A stretch of DNA of 64,000 bases from Halarcobacter sp. (lineage in GTDB: Bacteria; Campylobacterota; Campylobacteria; Campylobacterales; Arcobacteraceae), in assembly GCF_963676935.1 (NCBI RefSeq), contig NZ_OY781470.1, positions 2,638,680 to 2,702,679 of the forward strand, written 5' to 3'. Below are positions 35,886-49,400 of this stretch, piece after piece (the stretch's first letter is position 1; each line of letters opens with the position of its first letter). Below the pieces are notes generated by a model. It was not told the origin of the DNA. It was given only the letters and a program-made list of their open reading frames with translations, and searched no databases. A program made the position numbers and the translations under genes.

Positions 35886-36581
35886 ATGAATATTGACTAT
35901 TTTAAATTTTTAAAAACTCTAAATATTTTATATGTAGAAGATGAAGAAAACATTAGAAACAATATTGCAAAGACACTCTTATTACTGGTTAATAATGTAA
36001 TTACAGCACCAAATGGAATAGTTGCATTAAAGCAATTAAAAAATAATCATATTGATATAGTTTTAAGTGATATAAGTATGCCAGAGATGTCTGGCTTAGA
36101 ACTATCTAAAGAGATAAGAAAAAATAACAAAACTATACCTATAATACTACTAACTGCACATACAGACACAAATTTTTTGCTTGAAGCTACAAGATTAAGA
36201 CTTATTGATTATATTGTAAAACCACTTGATTTTAATCAGTTAAAAGAAGCATTAATGAAAGCTTCAAATGAAATTTATAACTCTGGAAATTTTTCTATTA
36301 ATTTTGAAAACAATATATATTATGATTTTTCTAAAAAGAAGCTATTCATGAATTCTGAAGAGATAAATATTACGGCAAAAGAGATTATACTTCTTGAATT
36401 TTTATATAAAAATAGAAAAAGAGTCGTTCCAACTATTGAAATTAAAAACAATGTCTGGGAAGATGATTATGAAGCTACAGATTCTGCTTTAAAGGGAGTA
36501 TTAAATAAATTAAGAAAAAAGATTGGGAAAGATTCTATAAAAAACATTTCTGGTATTGGTTATCAACTTAATATAAATTAA
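35886..36581 (+). CDS. OmpR/PhoB-family response regulator
   Basis: 231 residues. Receiver domain with the acidic pocket (YVEDE near 16-20), phospho-acceptor Asp62 in VLSDISMP, Thr90 in ILLTAH and Lys112 in VKPLD. A C-terminal winged helix (about 135-230) has the typical NVWEDDYEATDSALKGVLNK. It is divergent from the TolC operon and convergent with the histidine kinase. The AGAAACTT direct repeats before tolC and before the adhesin gene are plausible targets, an inference from box type and location. Confidence 0.9.
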   Translation: MNIDYFKFLKTLNILYVEDEENIRNNIAKTLLLLVNNVITAPNGIVALKQLKNNHIDIVLSDISMPEMSGLELSKEIRKNNKTIPIILLTAHTDTNFLLEATRLRLIDYIVKPLDFNQLKEALMKASNEIYNSGNFSINFENNIYYDFSKKKLFMNSEEINITAKEIILLEFLYKNRKRVVPTIEIKNNVWEDDYEATDSALKGVLNKLRKKIGKDSIKNISGIGYQLNIN

Positions 36582-37390
36582 TTATCTAAACTTTTAGGTA
36601 CCACTATAATAAATTTAGCACCCTTTTCACCATTTTTAACAAAAAGTCTTCCATTCATATTATTTTCAATTATGAGTTTTGACATAAATAGCCCTACTCC
36701 TGTCCCATTAACTTTATTTTTTGTATAAAAAGGCTCAAAAATCTTTTGAATAGGTTCTATTCCTACTCCACCTGCATTATCTTCTATTTCAACAACACTA
36801 TTATTATCTTTTTCTGCAATACGCAAAGTAATTTTAGGTTCTTTAATATCTCTATTTACTAACTCATCTTTTGCATTTGATAAAATATTTATAATAACTT
36901 GTGAATACTCATTTTTAAAGCCTGTTATAAAAGAGTTTTTCATAACAATTATTTCTAACTTTATATTATGTTGCTTCAAAGAAGAATTGATTATATTTAT
37001 TGCTGAACTTATTTGCTCAGTAATTTTAAACTGAACTCTTTTTTTATCTTTTGCAAAGAAGTTTCGAAAATCATCAATAGTTTGAGACATATATTTTGTA
37101 ATATCATTTGATTTATTTATTGCTTCAAGTATTTCTTGATTTGATATTTTTCCAAAGATTTCTAATTTTGCTTGAAGTTCCATAGTTATTGATGATAACT
37201 CCATTAAAGGTTGTCTCCATTGGTGAGCAATATTTCCTATCATCTCTCCCATTGAAGCCATTCTGCTTTGTTGAAAAAGCATTTTATCATTTCTTCTATT
37301 TCTTTCAATCTCAATAGAAATTTTATTTTTAAGTTCTTCTATCTCATTTTTTAATTTAAGATTCTCTTCTTCTAGTTTTTTCAAAAACAC
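36578..37390 (-). CDS. Soluble histidine kinase without a recognisable sensor domain
   Basis: 270 residues. No membrane helix or signal is seen. Residues 1-40 are a charged coiled coil, followed directly by the H-box GNIAHQWRQPL with His56. The ATPase domain carries the N-box ILSNAKDEL, G1 DNAGGVG and G2 GTGVGLFMSK. It probably phosphorylates the neighbouring response regulator. Stops of the two genes overlap by 4 bases head-on. The start is GTG at 37390 with AAGG upstream. It follows the adhesin gene on the same strand and could receive read-through transcription from it. Input is unknown; it may need a partner protein. Confidence 0.88.
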   Translation of the reverse strand: MFLKKLEEENLKLKNEIEELKNKISIEIERNRRNDKMLFQQSRMASMGEMIGNIAHQWRQPLMELSSITMELQAKLEIFGKISNQEILEAINKSNDITKYMSQTIDDFRNFFAKDKKRVQFKITEQISSAINIINSSLKQHNIKLEIIVMKNSFITGFKNEYSQVIINILSNAKDELVNRDIKEPKITLRIAEKDNNSVVEIEDNAGGVGIEPIQKIFEPFYTKNKVNGTGVGLFMSKLIIENNMNGRLFVKNGEKGAKFIIVVPKSLDN

Positions 37391-37403
37391 AAAACCTTGA
37401 TAT

Positions 37404-37429
37404 ATAAAAGAGGTAAAAACCTCTTTTAT
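37404..37429. terminator. Terminator after the adhesin gene
   Basis: An 11-bp perfect stem (arms 37404-37414 and 37419-37429, core AAAAGAGGT/ACCTCTTTT, loop AAAA) lies 7 bases past the adhesin stop codon. T-runs outside the stem are short in both directions, so some read-through into the kinase gene is plausible. Confidence 0.6.
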
Positions 37430-37435
37430 TTAAAA

Positions 37436-40400
37436 TTATAAATCAGTATCTATTTGATCTTCAATAAAGATAGAAATATTTGGATTAGTTGAACTTGTGT
37501 ATTCATAGAATTCACCATCTTCACCATCAATTTGAGTTTTGTCTGTAGCTTTATTCCAAGTATCAGAATCATTAAACTCAATTGAATCTCCATCATTTCC
37601 TTTTATTATTAAGGAATCGTTATCGCTATCTGTTATATCTACAATATCATCAATATCATCAAGTTCATCAATATATATTTTCAAATGTTGGTCTTTTTCA
37701 TTATCTAAATCAATAACTTCTATATTATCAATTCTTTGCGCAATATCTACTAAATCGATAGTATCTTCATCATCTAAAGATAAAGTATCATATCCATCAC
37801 CCATATCTATATGTGCTGAACCTGTAATTTCATCTCCAAGATTTATTATATCATCTCCTGAACCTGTATCAATTTTAACATTATCTTTTATATCATCTCC
37901 AACATTAATGATATCATCACCTGCACCAGTATTAATATTTGCATGATATTTTATATCATCTCCAACATTAATTGTGTCATCTCCAGCACCAGTATTAATA
38001 TCTGCGTAATATCTTATATCATCACCTGCTGATATTTCATCCTCACCTGATCCCGTAGTTATATCACTTGTTATATCAAATATTCTACTTATACTTTCAT
38101 CTGCATCAATATCATCTGAAACAGCTTCAATATCTGTAAATTCAGCTGTAGTACCATCAGTTGTTGTTGCAGTTGCAGTAACAGAGATATTGAAATCTCC
38201 AGTATCACTTGGAACTTCCATTATAATGTTGTCATCACTAATTGATGTATCTGAATTTGGTACTGTAACTGTCCATGTACCATCACCATTATCAACTAAA
38301 GTATAAACTTCACTACTCAATGTTGCACCTGTTGGTACACCACTAATAACTACAGATAATGTCTCATCAGCACTTACATCTGCTAATGCTGCACTAATAC
38401 TTACAATATATTGATATGTTGTAGTACTTGTTGTATTACAATTAATACCTGAACCATCACCAAATGCAATACCTTCAATATTATTAAATCCTAAGATTTT
38501 TCCAGTATCTAAATCTTTTATTTGACCATCAAAGTCTTCATGGAAATTAATCCAAACAATTTCGTAATGAGAAGCGTCTTTTCCTAGATATAAAATATCA
38601 GTTCCACCATCAGCATTTACATATCCACCATGAATATCCCCTAAAATTGCAATAAGATCATTACCATCACCAGGTATAACTTTTGTTCCTGTTCCTTCTC
38701 CCATATCACCATCAATAATAACTATATCATTTCCAGAAGTACCTTCAATAGCATCATTAACACCTAATCCATTTTTAACTATTACTTCAGTTGTATTATT
38801 ATCTGACATTTTATATGAATTCATAAAGTCGTCACTATCTATTACTGTTGCGGTTGCTCCTGTATAAGTAGCAGAATCTTTTAAATCTATATCTTCTATA
38901 TCGATAACTTGTTTTCCACAATAAGAAGCATCTTTATGCATTAATAAATCATTTTCACCTTCATGTATGAACTCTAAATTATCATCATATTTAGGATCCG
39001 TATATTGACTTACATTAGCTGTATTACCATTTTGATCTTCAATTAAATCAATTATTGTTGAAGCATTAACGGCACTAGAACCATTATTTAAGTAATCAAC
39101 TATTCCTCCTAAATCTTGTCCTGTAGTACACACTTCATTTGTTGTAATTGTTTTTGAATATTCAACCTCTATATCTGCAATTGGTGTATTTGCATTAGGA
39201 TTTGTAACCTCTTCAACAATTATTGTAAATGTTTTTTCAGTATCTGCTTCTAATGGACAAGCAACTGTTCCGTCCAATTGATCTTTTAAACTCTCTTCAG
39301 ATGTAGATTTAATACTTAATTCATAACTTCCTTCATCAATTCCACTTGGTAAAGTTAATGAAATAGAACTTAAATTCCAAGATAATACATCTACTGAATC
39401 ATTTGTACCTGATGAAGTAAATTCATTTGTACCATCAGAGATTATTGTACCTTCTGGTAAGTTATCAATTACTAATCTAGCTAAGCTTTCTGAACCATCT
39501 AAGTCTGTTAATGCAGAAGAGATATTTAATTCTATAGTTTCTCCTGCTTGTGTAGTAAGTTCACTTTCACTTGTAACTACTTCATTGTATGTAATTTCAT
39601 GGATTAAATAATCATCACCTTCACCATAAGATGAGAATCTAATTTCATCAAACTCTTCACCTGTTGTTGTTTGGAAAGTATAAGGACCATCTACTGTATC
39701 AGTTCCTCCATTATGAGTAATTGATTCACCAACTTTCACTCCATCTTTATAGAATTCAATTACGGCAGTTTCACCTGAATATGATGAATAATCGTATCCA
39801 TGTTTCCAAGCAAATGATATATCAACACTTGTTACTTCATTGTCAAAGTTTACAACTAATGATTCAGATTTTGAACTATTAGTATCGTAACCAATTTCGT
39901 TTTCATCTCCTTGGTTTGCTCCACCATAAGTTGTTCCATCAACTCCAATACCATTATGACTAGTATTTGTTACAATAGAAACTGAGGTTTCATTTCCATT
40001 GATGTCATATGCTTTAACACTATATCCACCAGTTGTATCATTTACATTTGTTATATCTATTGTAGTTGTAGTTGTAATTGTACCTTCTATATCTAAAGTA
40101 GGTGCATCTGCTACAGGAGATACATCGATTGTAACAGTTGAACTACTACTCCATGATGAACCATCTGATGAACTAAATTCAAATCTTGCATAATCACTTT
40201 CTTGGTCTCCTAAACCAGTCGTATTGTATTCATCTCTTCCCGAATCATTTATATCTGGTGTAAATGTAAGTTTTCCACCTTCTATATCTGATTTAGAAAT
40301 TTCAAGTGGTAAATCACTTGATTCTACTTCTACACCATCAATTTTTAATACTCCAAGCAATGGTAATGATTCAATTCTTATTGATGTTGCATCATTATCA

Positions 40401-43400
40401 AAGTCATTCATTGTAAATGTATAAACATTGTCTTCACAAAGAATCACATTTGTATCTTCAATAATAGTTGGTGTATTAACTGTAATATCTAATGTAGATG
40501 TTACACTATCTCCATCACCATCTGTTACTTTATAAGGGATAGATATATTATCAATATCAATTCCACTATCTAAATTAGTAATTTTATATTGAGGATTATC
40601 TGTATCAATATCTGTAGCTTCTACTTTAATAACAACCTCACCAGCAATTGTTCCAACTAACAATGTTCCACCTATAATATTCCAAGAAATAGATGAACTA
40701 TCATCTCCTGTTACAACTGGAGTTTCCCAAGTAAAGGCTAAATCATCTGCTGGTCCATCCGCACCAAAACTAAAGTCTAATGATCCAGTTTCATTTACAA
40801 CAGTTCCAATTAGATTAGCTGATAAATTATCTGAATCAACTACTGATGCATTTGAAGAGATTAATTTTAAATATGTATCAGAATCCATATCTATTCCAAT
40901 TGCATAAACATTTGCAATGTTATTTGCTGAATTACTTATAAAATCTTCCCATGCTTCTAATCTATTCGCATCTAAATATCCTGTATTGTAAGTTACACCA
41001 TTAATACAATCTTGTCTATATCCATAAGTTGTATCATCAGGATTTGAAGTTCTATCCTCTAGTTCTACTGTAGGAACTCCATCAGATAAGAAGTAAACAT
41101 ATGTGTTTCCACCATTTGTTGGGGTAGTATAGTTTTCTTCTGTTTGTTCTAATGCAGCTTCATAATTTGTATAACCACCTGAAGATAATTTAGCTAACTC
41201 TGTACTTAATGTTTCAGAATCTAACCAACCTGAAACAGGAGTTTGAGCTGTAGTAGAGAAAGTATTTAATTGTGTATAAACCTCTTTTCCTTGAGATTCA
41301 TATTCTGCAACTAAATCTTCTATAGCTTCAATAGCTTTAGATAATCTATCTCCACTTTGTCCCATACTTCCTGAGATATCTAATGTAAATACTAAGTTTA
41401 CAGGTTGAGAAGATACATTGATTTCAATTGAGGCATCACTTGATGTTGGCATATCATCTTCTATTGTTACACTTATTGTACCTGTTGCTGGCGTGTATAC
41501 TCCATCAGATAATGTTACATCAAAGTCAAAAGATACAGTATCTTCTGTACTATTTACTGGATGATCAAGAGGTTGTGAAATTGTTACTTCATAAGATACT
41601 GTACTTGGTGCACTTGTACCTTGTGTATTTACAGTAGTATTTCCACTATTTAACTCAACTCTTATAACTTCACCCTCAGAGTTTGAACCTATAGCAACTG
41701 CTTTATTCTCACTTCCAGATGATATATCATAAGACCAAACTATTGTTTCAGAATTTGAACTTAAGTTTGTTGGCAATGATGATAAATCAATCTCTATAGT
41801 GTTTTCATTTGTACCATTAGTTGTAATGTTAATATTTCCTGAATAACTACTTGAATCTGTAACATCAGTATAATCTACTCCTGTATAATCAGAAGCTTCT
41901 TGATAATCATCTTTAATACCATCATCTAAACCTTCTTCTGATACTACTGCGGCAGTATCTGCTATTGAAAGATTTGAATCATTATCAAGAATAGTTGTTG
42001 TTACACTTCCTACTCCAATCTCTACTTTATCAAATCCTCCACCACTTGTAGAAGTGATACTTACACTATATTTTTCACCACTATCTGCATCTGTATCATT
42101 ATTTGTTGTAACACTAAATTCTTCTGATGATGTTTCTCCTGCTTTTATGGTAACATCTTTTGTAAGTGCTATATAATCACCATCTTGAGTTGTAATATGT
42201 CCAGTTACTACAGTTACAATCAAATCTGTTTCCGGTGCTTCATCTATAGTTACTTTATAACCTTCTGCATCATCACCTTCCATAACAGTTTCTGGTCCAA
42301 CAATATTTAATACAGCTTTACTGTAAGTATTTAATTCACATCCACCTATATCAATAGTAACTTCCATTGTATTACTATATTTATCACCATCAAATACTAC
42401 AAACTCTAATTCTCTTGGTGTTCTATTTTCACTTGATGATTCAAAAGTAAGAGATTCTAATGCTAACTCATAATCAGCTTTTGTTGCTGTACCAGTTAAT
42501 TCAACAACTAAATTACCATTTCCATCAACACTATTACTTGCTATTGTAATTCCACTTGGTAAACCTGTTGTATTAATTACATCACCAACTTGATAATTAG
42601 TTAATGTTATAGTTGCACTTTCTAAATTTGTATCATCTACATCAGATAAAGATATATCTGTTAATATTGTATTTTCATTACTATAGTCTGTTCCAACAAG
42701 TTTGATGTTATCCATGTATGCACCAAATGTATCTGCATTTCCAGTTGACTCAAAAGATAATGTAGCTGAATCACCTGTAACATTTGAATATGTTGCAGTA
42801 ATAGAATACCAATCTCCGTTTGGTTCAATTGAAGCTTCAACTCCTGAAGGGGCATCTATTGTAACATTTCCAGCACTATCTACATTTATACTTACAGTAT
42901 ATCCTGCAAAAGTAAACTGCATATCACTACTATTCTCATTGCCAGGTCTTGGTGCATAATCAAATGTTAATGTAAATCCATCATTTGAATCCCCTAAATC
43001 AACTTCAGTAGTTATACTGCTATTAACTCCCTTAGTATGAGAATCCAATTCAATATAAGTATCTGAATCATTTGCAGTTTCTAAACCATGTACTCCACCA
43101 TCAACTCTTACTTCAACACCTGAATCATTCATTTGCCATTCATTTTGATCATCACTTACTAAAACATCATCTCCATAAGTACCATGATCAACATACCAAT
43201 CTTTATTAAAGTTAGAATCTTTACAATCTTTTGTTATACCTTCAAAATCTTCTTCTAGTAATACTGTTTGAGTAGCACTTCCTAAAGTTTCACAAGGATA
43301 AATTGTAATTACAAAATCGTCATAATCTTTATCCCCTATAGATTGATCTTCAAAACCTATTGTTAATCCTCCATCTGGGTTTACAGTCATAACAGCATGA

Positions 43401-46400
43401 TCTTTACCATCTGTTGATAGATCATTATCTGTAGCATATGCATTTACACTATTTCCATCAACTTGCCAACCATTTACATCATCATATGTTACAGAAGAAG
43501 ATGTTGTAATTCCTAAACTTGTTCCATTTGGAATAATAAAGAATCCAATTTCACCACTTAGGTTTGTTAACGTTCCTAAATTTATTCCATCTAAGAATTT
43601 ATCATAATTACTTCCATCACCATCCATATCTCCTGTATCAGTATAGATAATATGAGCTTCATAATTTCCATTTTCATCTACAGTATAGTAACCAAATGCA
43701 TTTGTATAACTTGCATTTCCACCGAAGTAATCTATTGAAAGACTTGAACTACCATCTCCCATATCTATTTCTATATTACCATTATTAGTTGGGAACACAG
43801 GCGTTCCATTTCTATCAAGTAAATCATTAGGTGATACAACATCACCATTTCCATCACCATCTATATCTAATAAACCATTTACTGTGTGAATTGGTTGATC
43901 ATTTCCTGAGATAGATTCGATAATAGGAGCATCATCTGTACCTTTTATAATAATACCAACTGCTGCATCATCACTATCTATTCCATTTGATGATACATAT
44001 TCTATTTTATCAACAATATAATCACCTATATTCATTTCATCTACTGTTGTATTTGTATCATCTACTTGATATGTATAATCTCCATTGCTAGAGATCGTTA
44101 TTGTTCCATATGCAGTATTTATACTAACTGTTGAACCATCTTGAGGTATTGCTGTTGTTACTCCATTGATAGTAACTTCAGTTATACTAGTAACATTTTC
44201 ATCATTTGATAATATATTACCAGATGCAATTATACCTTCAATAGGAGAATTTGTAGTATGAGTATTATTATCTACACCTACCCATTCATGTCCTTCTTCT
44301 TTTGCAATAACTACATCACACTCAGCATCAGCAGCATTAGAAATAGTTGTATATGTTAACGAGTTAATTAGATAATCATCTCCTTCACCTATAGTTGAGA
44401 ATCTAACTTCATCAAAACTTTCTCCATTTGTCGTTTCAAATGTAAATGGACCATCTACTGTATCTGTGAAAGAAGATTTATAGAAATCTATAGATTCTCC
44501 TACTTTTACACCATCTTTATAAAATTCAATTAGTGCATGTTCACCATCTCCATCGCCACTGTCATAAGAGTGGATCCATCCAAATGAAACATCTATACTA
44601 CTTATATCATCATCAAAACTTACAACAATCCCTTCTGATATATTATCATTTGCATCATAACCTATTTCAGATTCATTTGCTGGATTTACATTTGTATTTT
44701 CTGATTCAGGAAGTCCTTTTACTCCAAATCCATCATGATTTGTTCCAGTTACAGTAGATACATCTACTTCTGTCGATAAATCATTTATATTACTATAAGC
44801 TTTAACACTATATCCAAGATTTGTATTTGTAACATTGCTTATATCGATTGTAACAGTTGTAGATTCTGAACCAACAACATTAGCAGTATTATCTTCATCT
44901 GTATAAGGATATATATCTGGCTCTGTTCCATCTGTTTTACCATTTATTGCTATATTTAATGTAGCCTCATCGCTCTGTGTTCCATTTGATGCAACATAAG
45001 TGATATTATCAATAATCATATCCCCATCTTTCATTGCATCAACTTCATCTAGACTATTATTAACTGTATATGAATAATTACCATACATATCAATAGTTAA
45101 TGTTCCATATTCTGTTATAACATCTACAGTTGTACCATCTTGAGGTACATTTGTCACAACGCCATCCATAACTATCTGAGTAACAACATCAGCATTTTCA
45201 TCATTTAATAATACATTTCCCGTAACTATTTGATTATTACCTGTATTATCTCCACCTACTGAACCATCGCTTGATAATGAACTTTGCAAGAATTCATAAT
45301 CAACTTTTACTCCTCCAAATAATTTAAGATCATTCCAATCAATCCAATCTACATCAAATGGAAGATCAATATTGTTTCCATCTTTATCCCAATACTCTGA
45401 ACCATGAGATGAACTATCACTTGAAGCTTTAATAATATAATCAACAACTGTAGCACTTCCAGGAATTTTAGCTTCAAGATCAGCAAAGTACTGTTGAGGA
45501 TCATTATAATTTTTTATGTCATCTTCATAATTATCAATTTTAACTAATGTACCATCACTCATACAAACAATAACATTAGAAATACCTGGCATACTAGATG
45601 GGGTATCATTATCACCTGTACTTTCATCTACAAAGTTAATATCACACTCTGCATCAATATCATCGTCGGTATCTGTATCTGTGTCAGTATCAGTATCTGT
45701 GTCAGTATCTGTATCAGTGTCTGTATCAGTGTCAGTATCCGTATCTGTGTCTGTATCAGTATCTGTGTCAGTGTCTGTGTCTGTGTCTGTATCTGTATCC
45801 GTGTCAGTGTCGGTATCTGTGTCTGTATCCGTGTCAGTGTCTGTGTCAGTATCAGTATCTGTGTCCGTATCTGTGTCAGTATCGGTATCTGTGTCGGTAT
45901 CAGTATCAGTGTCTGTGTCTGTATCTGTGTCAGTGTCCGTATCTGTATCTGTGTCTGTATCTGTATCAGTGTCTGTATCTGTATCTGTGTCAGTGTCTGT
46001 ATCTGTATCTGTGTCAGTATCTGTGTCTGTGTCAGTGTCAGTATCTGTGTCTGTATCAGTATCTGTATCTGTATCTGTGTCAGTGTCCGTATCTGTATCT
46101 GTGTCTGTATCCGTATCTGTGTCAGTATCTGTATCAGTGTCTGTATCTGTATCAGTGTCAGTATCCGTATCTGTGTCTGTGTCAGTGTCTGTGTCTGTGT
46201 CTGTATCTGTATCCGTGTCAGTGTCGGTATCTGTGTCTGTATCCGTGTCAGTGTCTGTGTCAGTATCAGTATCTGTATCCGTATCTGTGTCCGTATCTGT
46301 GTCCGTATCAGTATCAGTATCAGTGTCTGTATCTGTGTCAGTGTCAGTGTCAGTATCTGTATCCGTGTCTGTATCAGTATCTGTGTCAGTGTCTGTATCT

Positions 46401-49400
46401 GTGTCAGTGTCTGTATCTGTATCTGTGTCAGTGTCTGTATCTGTGTCCGTATCAGTGTCCGTATCAGTGTCTGTATCTGTATCTGTATCTGTGTCAGTGT
46501 CTGTATCTGTGTCCGTATCAGTGTCCGTATCAGTGTCAGTGTCTGTATCTGTATCTGTATCCGTGTCAGTGTCCGTATCTGTGTCTGTGTCTGTATCCGT
46601 ATCAGTGTCTGTATCTGTATCAGTATCTGTATCCGTGTCTGTGTCTGTATCCGTATCAGTGTCTGTATCTGTATCAGTATCTGTATCCGTGTCAGTGTCC
46701 GTATCTGTATCCGTGTCTGTATCTGTATCAGTATCTGTATCCGTATCTGTGTCTGTGTCTGTGTCTGTGTCTGTGTCAGTATCTGTATCTGTGTCAGTGT
46801 CCGTATCAGTGTCAGTATCTGTGTCAGTGTCCGTATCAGTGTCCGTATCAGTGTCCGTATCAGTGTCAGTATCTGTATCAGTGTCTGTATCTGTATCTGT
46901 ATCTGTATCTGTGTCAGTATCAGTATCTGTGTCAGTGTCCGTATCTGTATCCGTATCTGTGTCAGTATCTGTGTCAGTGTCCGTATCTGTATCTGTGTCT
47001 GTATCTGTATCAGTGTCTGTATCAGTGTCTGTATCTGTATCTGTATCTGTATCTGTATCTGTATCTGTGTCTGTATCTGTATCTGTATCTGTGTCAGTGT
47101 CTGTATCTGTATCTGTGTCAGTATCTGTGTCTGTGTCAGTGTCAGTATCTGTGTCTGTATCAGTATCTGTATCTGTGTCAGTGTCCGTATCTGTGTCTGT
47201 ATCCGTATCTGTGTCAGTATCTGTATCAGTGTCTGTATCTGTGTCAGTATCCGTATCTGTGTCTGTATCAGTATCTGTGTCTGTGTCTGTGTCTGTATCT
47301 GTATCCGTGTCAGTGTCGGTATCTGTGTCTGTATCCGTGTCAGTGTCTGTGTCAGTATCAGTATCTGTATCCGTATCTGTGTCCGTATCTGTGTCCGTAT
47401 CAGTATCAGTGTCAGTGTCAGTGTCAGTATCTGTATCCGTGTCTGTATCAGTATCTGTGTCAGTGTCTGTATCTGTGTCAGTGTCTGTATCTGTGTCAGT
47501 GTCTGTATCTGTATCTGTATCTGTGTCAGTGTCTGTATCTGTGTCCGTATCAGTGTCCGTATCAGTGTCAGTGTCTGTATCTGTATCTGTATCCGTGTCA
47601 GTGTCTGTATCTGTATCTGTATCTGTATCTGTGTCAGTATCTGTGTCTGTGTCAGTGTCAGTATCTGTATCTGTGTCTGTATCCGTATCTGTGTCAGTAT
47701 CTGTATCAGTGTCTGTATCTGTATCAGTGTCAGTATCCGTATCTGTGTCTGTATCAGTATCTGTGTCTGTGTCTGTATCTGTATCCGTGTCAGTGTCGGT
47801 ATCTGTGTCTGTATCCGTGTCAGTGTCTGTGTCAGTATCAGTATCTGTATCCGTATCTGTGTCCGTATCTGTGTCAGTATCGGTATCTGTGTCGGTATCA
47901 GTATCAGTGTCTGTGTCTGTATCTGTGTCAGTATCAGTATCTGTGTCCGTATCAGTATCAGTGTCTGTATCTGTGTCAGTGTCAGTGTCAGTATCTGTAT
48001 CCGTGTCTGTATCAGTATCTGTGTCTGTATCAGTATCTGTGTCTGTATCTGTGTCAGTGTCTGTATCTGTGTCAGTGTCTGTATCAGTGTCTGTGTCAGT
48101 GTCTGTATCTGTATCTGTGTCAGTGTCTGTATCTGTGTCCGTATCAGTGTCAGTGTCTGTATCTGTATCTGTATCAGTATCTGTATCTGTATCAGTATCT
48201 GTATCCGTGTCAGTGTCCGTATCTGTGTCTGTGTCTGTATCCGTATCAGTGTCTGTATCTGTATCAGTATCTGTATCCGTGTCAGTATCCGTATCTGTGT
48301 CTGTATCTGTATCCGTATCAGTGTCTGTATCCGTATCAGTGTCTGTGTCCGTATCCGTGTCTGTATCTGTATCTGTGTCTGTGTCAGTGTCCGTATCAGT
48401 GTCAGTATCTGTATCAGTGTCAGTGTCTGTATCTGTATCTGTATCTGTGTCAGTGTCTGTGTCAGTGTCTGTATCTGTATCTGTATCTGTGTCAGTATCT
48501 GTGTCTGTGTCAGTGTCAGTATCTGTGTCTGTGTCAGTGTCTGTATCTGTGTCCGTGTCAGTGTCTGTATCAGTGTCCGTATCTGTATCTGTGTCAGTAT
48601 CTGTGTCTGTGTCAGTATCTGTATCTGTGTCAGTGTCCGTATCTGTATCTGTGTCTGTATCCGTATCTGTGTCAGTATCTGTGTCTGTATCCGTATCTGT
48701 GTCAGTATCTGTGTCAGTATCTGTATCAGTGTCTGTATCTGTATCAGTGTCAGTATCCGTATCTGTGTCTGTATCAGTATCTGTGTCTGTGTCAGTGTCT
48801 GTGTCTGTGTCTGTATCCGTATCAGTGTCTGTATCTGTATCAGTATCTGTATCCGTGTCAGTATCCGTATCTGTGTCTGTATCTGTATCCGTATCAGTGT
48901 CTGTATCCGTATCAGTGTCTGTGTCCGTATCCGTGTCTGTATCTGTATCTGTGTCTGTGTCAGTGTCCGTATCAGTGTCAGTATCTGTATCAGTGTCAGT
49001 GTCTGTATCTGTATCTGTATCTGTGTCAGTGTCTGTGTCAGTGTCTGTGTCAGTGTCTGTATCTGTATCTGTATCTGTATCTGTATCTGTGTCAGTATCT
49101 GTGTCTGTGTCAGTGTCAGTATCTGTGTCTGTGTCAGTGTCTGTATCTGTATCTGTGTCCGTGTCAGTGTCTGTATCAGTGTCCGTATCTGTATCTGTGT
49201 CAGTATCTGTGTCTGTGTCAGTATCTGTATCTGTGTCAGTGTCCGTATCTGTATCTGTGTCTGTATCCGTATCTGTGTCAGTATCTGTGTCTGTATCCGT
49301 ATCTGTGTCAGTATCTGTGTCAGTATCTGTATCAGTGTCTGTATCTGTATCAGTGTCAGTATCCGTATCTGTGTCTGTATCAGTATCTGTGTCTGTGTCA

